A stretch of 17,804 nucleotides of DNA from JBMYXZ01 sp049608925. GTDB taxonomy: Bacteria > Pseudomonadota > Alphaproteobacteria > JAGOMX01. Each line of letters starts with the position of its first letter. Positions within the stretch are counted from its first letter, which is position 1. This document shows positions 14,229-17,804 of this stretch, one piece after another. Under the pieces are notes generated by a model, which ran no database searches, was not told the DNA's origin, and saw nothing but the letters and a program-made list of their open reading frames with translations. The stretch covers positions 1 to 17,804 of the forward strand of contig JBMYXZ010000017.1 of NCBI GenBank assembly GCA_049608925.1. Direction: 5' to 3'. A program made the position numbers and the translations under genes.

Positions 14229-16505
14229 ATGCGCAAACGCGTTCAACCAAAAGCACATACAACATTGCTGCCACCCGCGTTGGTGGAATTTTTAAAGCAC
14301 CGCTGGGATGACCTTGTCGGGCTGACATTCTTTCTAATTGGGGCGTATATTGCTGTTGCGCTATATTCTTACGACCACACGGACCCTTCCTGGAACACGG
14401 CTGTAGAAGGAGGTGTTGAAAATATTATGGGGGCTTATGGCGCGGTCATCGCCGATGTTTTCACCCAGTACTTCAGCTTTGCCAGCGTTCTGATAGTTGC
14501 TGCTTTGGTGTCGTGGTGCCGCATCAAAATGCAACATCGCACAATTGCCTTGCTGTGGCTGCGGGTGTTGTTGGTGCCAGTGACAATGGCTGTGCTGTGT
14601 TTGGTGTTGAGTGTCCTTACAGACTCTCTGGGCGGCGCCCTTGGGCATATGATATACACGACGATTCATAGCTTTGTGCCGTTTACATATCGCTTTTGGG
14701 TTGATAGTGCCATCGTCTTATTAGGATCTGGATTGTTCCTTTCAGCAGCAGCTTTTGTGATGGCAATGTCTTGGCAAGAATGGACGCAGTTAGCGGCTAA
14801 GTTGTCTGCCATGGCTTTATGGGTTTATAAGCTAATCGCAAACATGATCACAAAACTCTCGCAAGGGACTGAAGCCCCGTCACGCTCGGTGCCAGTGCGA
14901 CAGGAAGCTGCCCCGCTTGATCTCGATTATCCTAAGGTAGAAGAAGACAGCCGCCCGCATGAGCTGGCGTTTGCAGAAGATGTAGACGAAGATGAAATTG
15001 CTATAGCTCCACTAGATCTGCAAGGGGGAGAGAATTATCAGCTGCCACCATTAGATCTACTTGCCAAAGGGCAGGGCAGCGGTGCGCAAGCGGTCGATAA
15101 AGTGATGTTGGAAGAAAATGCGCTGCAGCTGAAGAAGGTTCTAAACGACTTTGGGATCCGAGGGGATATCACCGAAGTGCGCCCTGGGCCGGTTGTAACG
15201 CTTTATGAACTGGTGCCTGCACCTGGTATTAAATCATCGCGTATCATTGGTTTGGCAGATGATATTGCGCGCTCGATGTGTGCTGTTTCAGCCCGTGTAG
15301 CAGTAGTTCCAGGCCGCAACGCAATAGGAATTGAGCTGCCAAATGACACACGTCAGACAGTCTTTTTGCGCCAGCTTCTGGCCAGTCAAGAATATGAACG
15401 CTCGGGCGCTGGTCTGGCTGTTGCATTGGGCCAAGACATATCCGGCACACCGGTTGTTGCAGATCTTGCGCGTATGCCGCACTTATTGGTTGCGGGTACA
15501 ACAGGATCCGGTAAGTCTGTTGGTGTGAACAGCATGATCTTGTCGTTGGTGTTTAGGCTGCCGCCTGATCGTTGTAAGCTGATCATGATTGATCCAAAGA
15601 TGTTAGAATTATCTGTTTACGATGATATTCCCCATCTGCTGACGCCGGTGGTTACAGATCCGAAAAAAGCAGTTGTTGCGCTTAAGTGGACGGTTAAAGA
15701 GATGGAAGATCGTTACCGCGCAATGGCAAAGCTGGGCGTGCGAAATATCCTGGGCTATAACCAGAGAATTTCCGAGGCAAAAGCTAATGGCGAGACAATC
15801 ACACGTGAAGTCCAGACAGGGTTTGACCCCACCACGGGCAAGCCGATATTTGAAACCCAGCCGCTTGAACTAGAGCCTCTGCCATACATTGTTGTCGTCG
15901 TTGATGAAATGGCAGACTTGATGCTGGTGGCCGGTAAAGATATTGAAGCCGCGGTGCAAAGGCTCGCCCAGATGGCGCGAGCCGCAGGTATCCACTTGAT
16001 TATGGCAACTCAGAGGCCGTCGGTGGATGTGATCACCGGTACGATTAAAGCAAACTTTCCAACACGTATCAGCTTTCAAGTGACGTCGAAAATTGACAGC
16101 CGTACTATTCTGGGCGAACAGGGTGCTGAGCAGTTGCTAGGCATGGGTGACATGCTGTATATGGCTCCTGGTGGGCGCATTATCCGTGTACACGGCGCCT
16201 TTGTTAGTGACAAAGAAGTTGAAAACGTTGTGCAGTATCTTAAGACGCAAGGCCAGCCATCATACATAGATGATGTCACTGTTGATGAAGAAGATGCTGG
16301 GGCAACAGTTGGTGGCAGCGGAGACGATCTGTATGATCAAGCGGTGCAGTTGATCTTGCGCGAGCAAAAAGTATCAACCAGCTTTATCCAGCGACACCTC
16401 CAGATTGGCTACAATAGGGCCGCTAGAATTGTGGAGAAGATGGAAAAAGAAGGTGTCGTTAGCCCCGCAAATCGCACTGGAAAACGTGAGATATTAATGG
16501 GCTAG
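14229..16505 (+). CDS. ftsK: DNA translocase FtsK
   Basis: A septum-located, ATP-driven DNA pump that clears and aligns chromosome termini at division and activates XerCD recombination. The 758 residues show the full plan. About four membrane helices lie in residues 28-180. A short acidic linker spans about 215-290. The RecA-like motor has Walker A GTTGSGKS (423-430) and Walker B IVVVVDE (554-560), followed by ATQRPSVDVITG. A C-terminal winged-helix gamma domain spans about 697-758 (STSFIQRHLQIGYNRAARI), the part that reads KOPS. The linker is much shorter than in E. coli FtsK (about 1330 residues in total), as is usual in alphaproteobacteria. GAAGG inside the end of the ubiH-like gene serves as ribosome site. 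Confidence 0.97.
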   Translation: MRKRVQPKAHTTLLPPALVEFLKHRWDDLVGLTFFLIGAYIAVALYSYDHTDPSWNTAVEGGVENIMGAYGAVIADVFTQYFSFASVLIVAALVSWCRIKMQHRTIALLWLRVLLVPVTMAVLCLVLSVLTDSLGGALGHMIYTTIHSFVPFTYRFWVDSAIVLLGSGLFLSAAAFVMAMSWQEWTQLAAKLSAMALWVYKLIANMITKLSQGTEAPSRSVPVRQEAAPLDLDYPKVEEDSRPHELAFAEDVDEDEIAIAPLDLQGGENYQLPPLDLLAKGQGSGAQAVDKVMLEENALQLKKVLNDFGIRGDITEVRPGPVVTLYELVPAPGIKSSRIIGLADDIARSMCAVSARVAVVPGRNAIGIELPNDTRQTVFLRQLLASQEYERSGAGLAVALGQDISGTPVVADLARMPHLLVAGTTGSGKSVGVNSMILSLVFRLPPDRCKLIMIDPKMLELSVYDDIPHLLTPVVTDPKKAVVALKWTVKEMEDRYRAMAKLGVRNILGYNQRISEAKANGETITREVQTGFDPTTGKPIFETQPLELEPLPYIVVVVDEMADLMLVAGKDIEAAVQRLAQMARAAGIHLIMATQRPSVDVITGTIKANFPTRISFQVTSKIDSRTILGEQGAEQLLGMGDMLYMAPGGRIIRVHGAFVSDKEVENVVQYLKTQGQPSYIDDVTVDEEDAGATVGGSGDDLYDQAVQLILREQKVSTSFIQRHLQIGYNRAARIVEKMEKEGVVSPANRTGKREILMG

Positions 16506-16512
16506 AAGGGTG

Positions 16513-17301
16513 ATGTCGTTGCCTAAGGTGTTTTTTAAAATCATTCTTTGTGTGTTGCTTGCTAGTGGGCTTGCGGCTTCTAAAAACCCTGATGGTTTGC
16601 AGGGCAATTTGAATCTAAAGATTAGTCCGGGGTCAATAGAAGATGTTAATGAACTTCTAGAAAATACCGGATTGCTGACCTCAAAACTTCACCAGCAGAC
16701 GCAGAGAAATCAAGAGCTGGAAAAGGAAAATCAAGAGCTAAAACGTAAAGCTAAGATCTATAAAAAGCAAATGGCTGGTTTAAAGCGCAGATTGTCTAAA
16801 TATCAAAAATCACATGAAATGCATAAGAAAATTATTACTGACAGAGAATCAGCCCTGAAAAAGAGAAGTAAAGACAATGATGCATTGCGGGTCAGGTTGG
16901 TGGAAAGCCAAAAATCACAGATTGAATTGGAAGCGGAACTGGCGGATAAAAGGGCTATTATCAAAGAGTTTCAACAGCAACAACAAGAAGGGCCTGGCGC
17001 CAGTGAAAATCTTGCAGCACTCTTGTACAGTGAGTGCCTTGAGAAAAAAGCGTTGCAGGAGGAATTACAACTTTGGAAGCAAATTCCACCGGGTCTCGAA
17101 GACCCAAATGGAATTTTACAAGCAAGACTGAAGACTAGTGTAAAAGTAACCAAATACTATCGTGACCGATTCTTTAACTTGCTACTAAAATCAGCGAATT
17201 TAAGCCCAGAAGAACTGAGGGAAGTTGTCTCCAAATCTGCATTGGAAGCCTACTGTCTTTTACACGTGCTGACGCAAAGTGCACCCCCGAGAGGTTGTTA
17301 A
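16513..17301 (+). CDS. Secreted coiled-coil protein of unknown function
   Basis: A protein of about 262 residues with an N-terminal signal peptide (KIILCVLLASGLAA, cleaved near S24) and then a long, highly charged coiled coil from about residue 43 to 160, rich in Glu, Lys, Gln and Arg and ending in a run of five Gln. A separate C-terminal part (about 165-263) looks helical, contains three Cys and carries no motif I recognise. ATG 16513 has AAGGG upstream; GTG 16510 in the same frame is an alternative. It begins 7 bp after the ftsK stop and probably belongs to the ubiH-like/ftsK transcript. The resemblance to periplasmic division or envelope-scaffold proteins such as EnvC is only in layout: no LytM or other catalytic domain is present. 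Confidence 0.75.
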   Translation: MSLPKVFFKIILCVLLASGLAASKNPDGLQGNLNLKISPGSIEDVNELLENTGLLTSKLHQQTQRNQELEKENQELKRKAKIYKKQMAGLKRRLSKYQKSHEMHKKIITDRESALKKRSKDNDALRVRLVESQKSQIELEAELADKRAIIKEFQQQQQEGPGASENLAALLYSECLEKKALQEELQLWKQIPPGLEDPNGILQARLKTSVKVTKYYRDRFFNLLLKSANLSPEELREVVSKSALEAYCLLHVLTQSAPPRGC

Positions 17302-17405
17302 ACCTTATCCAGCCGTTTGGTTTTGAAACCTTGTCCCTCAAGTAGTTCAAGTAAATTCCCATCCCCAATTAGGTGCGCGAAGCCAACAGCGATGACCAAA
17401 ATACA
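17298..17405 (-). pseudogene. C-terminal remnant of a TraB/GumN-family gene
   Basis: On the minus strand 35 codons run between a TAG (17408-17406) and a TAA (17300-17298). They read like the C-terminal end of TraB/GumN-family proteins: ILVIAVGFAHLIGDGN, then LLELLEGQGFKTKRL, matching the family pattern of V-G-x-x-H-L-x-G followed by L-L-x-L-L-x-x-x-G-(F/Y). No ATG opens this piece, and I see no continuation in any minus frame up to lolA, so it is the tail of a decayed or deleted gene. It overlaps the stop codon of the coiled-coil gene by 2 bases. The likeness is from memory of the family, not a search. Confidence 0.6.
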
Positions 17406-17426
17406 CTATACACATAGGGTTCAATT

Positions 17427-17455
17427 AGGGGTATTTTAAGGTCTAAAATATCCTT
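17427..17455. promoter_or_regulatory. 12-bp hairpin or operator-like palindrome upstream of lolA
   Basis: AGGGGTATTTTA (17427-17438) pairs with TAAAATATCCTT (17444-17455) across a 5-base loop; ten pairs are Watson-Crick and two are G-T. The inner TATTTTA/TAAAATA core is perfect. No T-run follows on either side, so it is not a standard terminator; it could end the upstream transcript or bind a regulator of lolA. It touches the candidate -35 at 17454. Confidence 0.45.
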
Positions 17456-17481
17456 GTAATAATTGAGAAATTACCTAGAAT
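17454..17481 (+). promoter_or_regulatory. Weak candidate promoter of lolA
   Basis: TTGTAA (17454-17459), a 16-base spacer and TAGAAT (17476-17481) fit a sigma-70 promoter loosely. A second -10-like TAATAT lies at 17488-17493, but without a good -35 at the right distance. The 213-bp gap before lolA otherwise holds the TraB/GumN remnant and the hairpin. Confidence 0.3.
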
Positions 17482-17514
17482 GGTTGGATAATATGTACTA
17501 ATTGGGAACTTAGG

Positions 17515-17804
17515 ATGCGCGATTTAACAATTCTATTTGTCTTTCTAATATCAATTGCCAGTGGAACACCTGCAGAGGCAGCTGAAGATATTCAAATGGT
17601 TGAGCAATACTTTGATGCTTTGACAACCATGGAAGCAGACTTTACTCAAATCAATGAAGACAGCTCTATTTCCAGCGGGATTTTCTACCTGCAGCGCCCA
17701 GGAAAGTTTCGCCTAGATTATACAGATCCAGACAGTCTTCTGGTGGTAACCCAAGGCAATGACCTGGTAACGTACGATTCCTACAGCGACGATGTAACCT
17801 ATAT
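17515..17804 (+). CDS. lolA: Outer-membrane lipoprotein carrier LolA (partial, 3' cut by window edge)
   Basis: A periplasmic chaperone that ferries lipoproteins from the inner to the outer membrane. The 96 codons present give a signal peptide (DLTILFVFLISIASG, cleaved near AEA-AED) and the start of the LolA fold. The family hallmarks are a first helix VEQYFDALTTMEADFTQ and then FYLQRPGKFRLDYTDPD, where the RPGKFR segment is highly characteristic. GGGA about ten bases before ATG 17515 is a possible ribosome site. The position downstream of ftsK is common in alphaproteobacteria and supports the call. The protein is truncated only by the end of the window. Confidence 0.9.
   Translation, partial: MRDLTILFVFLISIASGTPAEAAEDIQMVEQYFDALTTMEADFTQINEDSSISSGIFYLQRPGKFRLDYTDPDSLLVVTQGNDLVTYDSYSDDVTY

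Noticed and set aside
16513..17301. Assignment of the coiled-coil protein as EnvC or a tol-pal-associated factor
   Set aside because: Only the general layout (signal peptide plus coiled coil) agrees; no LytM domain or TPR repeats are visible.

Overview
The window looks like a chromosomal stretch from an alphaproteobacterium; order and genus cannot be settled from these bases. The evidence is the ubiH-like / ftsK / lolA neighbourhood, a cox3-surf1 pair, an M16 peptidase of the mitochondrial-processing-peptidase type, and an FtsK of about 760 residues. Base composition looks moderate by eye, with AT-richer patches around some small secreted proteins. A run of ten N at 3521-3530 marks a draft-assembly gap.

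Layout. (1) 1-2367: the tail of an unidentified ORF, then a large RTX calcium-binding protein with a type I secretion C-terminus. (2) 2368-3530: alanine dehydrogenase with its own promoter and a terminator hairpin that runs into the gap. (3) 3566-5927: two small secreted proteins of unknown function around an NhaC-family Na+/H+ antiporter on the minus strand. (4) 5938-8275: a DsbD/ScsB-type thiol:disulfide reductase divergent from yqgE, with only 28 bp between the start codons. (5) 8252-12948, minus strand: a tightly packed unit of four genes: a YejA-like peptide-binding protein, cytochrome oxidase subunit III, SURF1 and an M16 zinc peptidase. The junctions are 4 bp gaps or 4-base overlaps. 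(6) 13026-17301, plus strand: UbiH-family hydroxylase, ftsK and a secreted coiled-coil protein of unknown function. (7) 17298-17804: a degraded C-terminal tail of a TraB/GumN-family gene, a 12-bp hairpin, and the start of lolA, cut by the window edge.

How the genes work together. Cox3, SURF1 and the UbiH-type hydroxylase all serve the quinone/cytochrome oxidase respiratory chain. The DsbD-like protein, LolA, the peptide-binding protein and three unknown secreted proteins act in the envelope or periplasm. FtsK couples chromosome segregation to division.

No complete new defence or mobile system is visible: there is no CRISPR array, transposase, integrase, tRNA or rRNA. The points most worth a second look are the RTX protein with a repeat period of about 27 residues and an unassigned N-terminal 250 residues; the unusual placement of cox3 directly behind a peptide-binding protein gene; the coiled-coil protein and TraB/GumN remnant inserted between ftsK and lolA; and two palindromes in intergenic regions.
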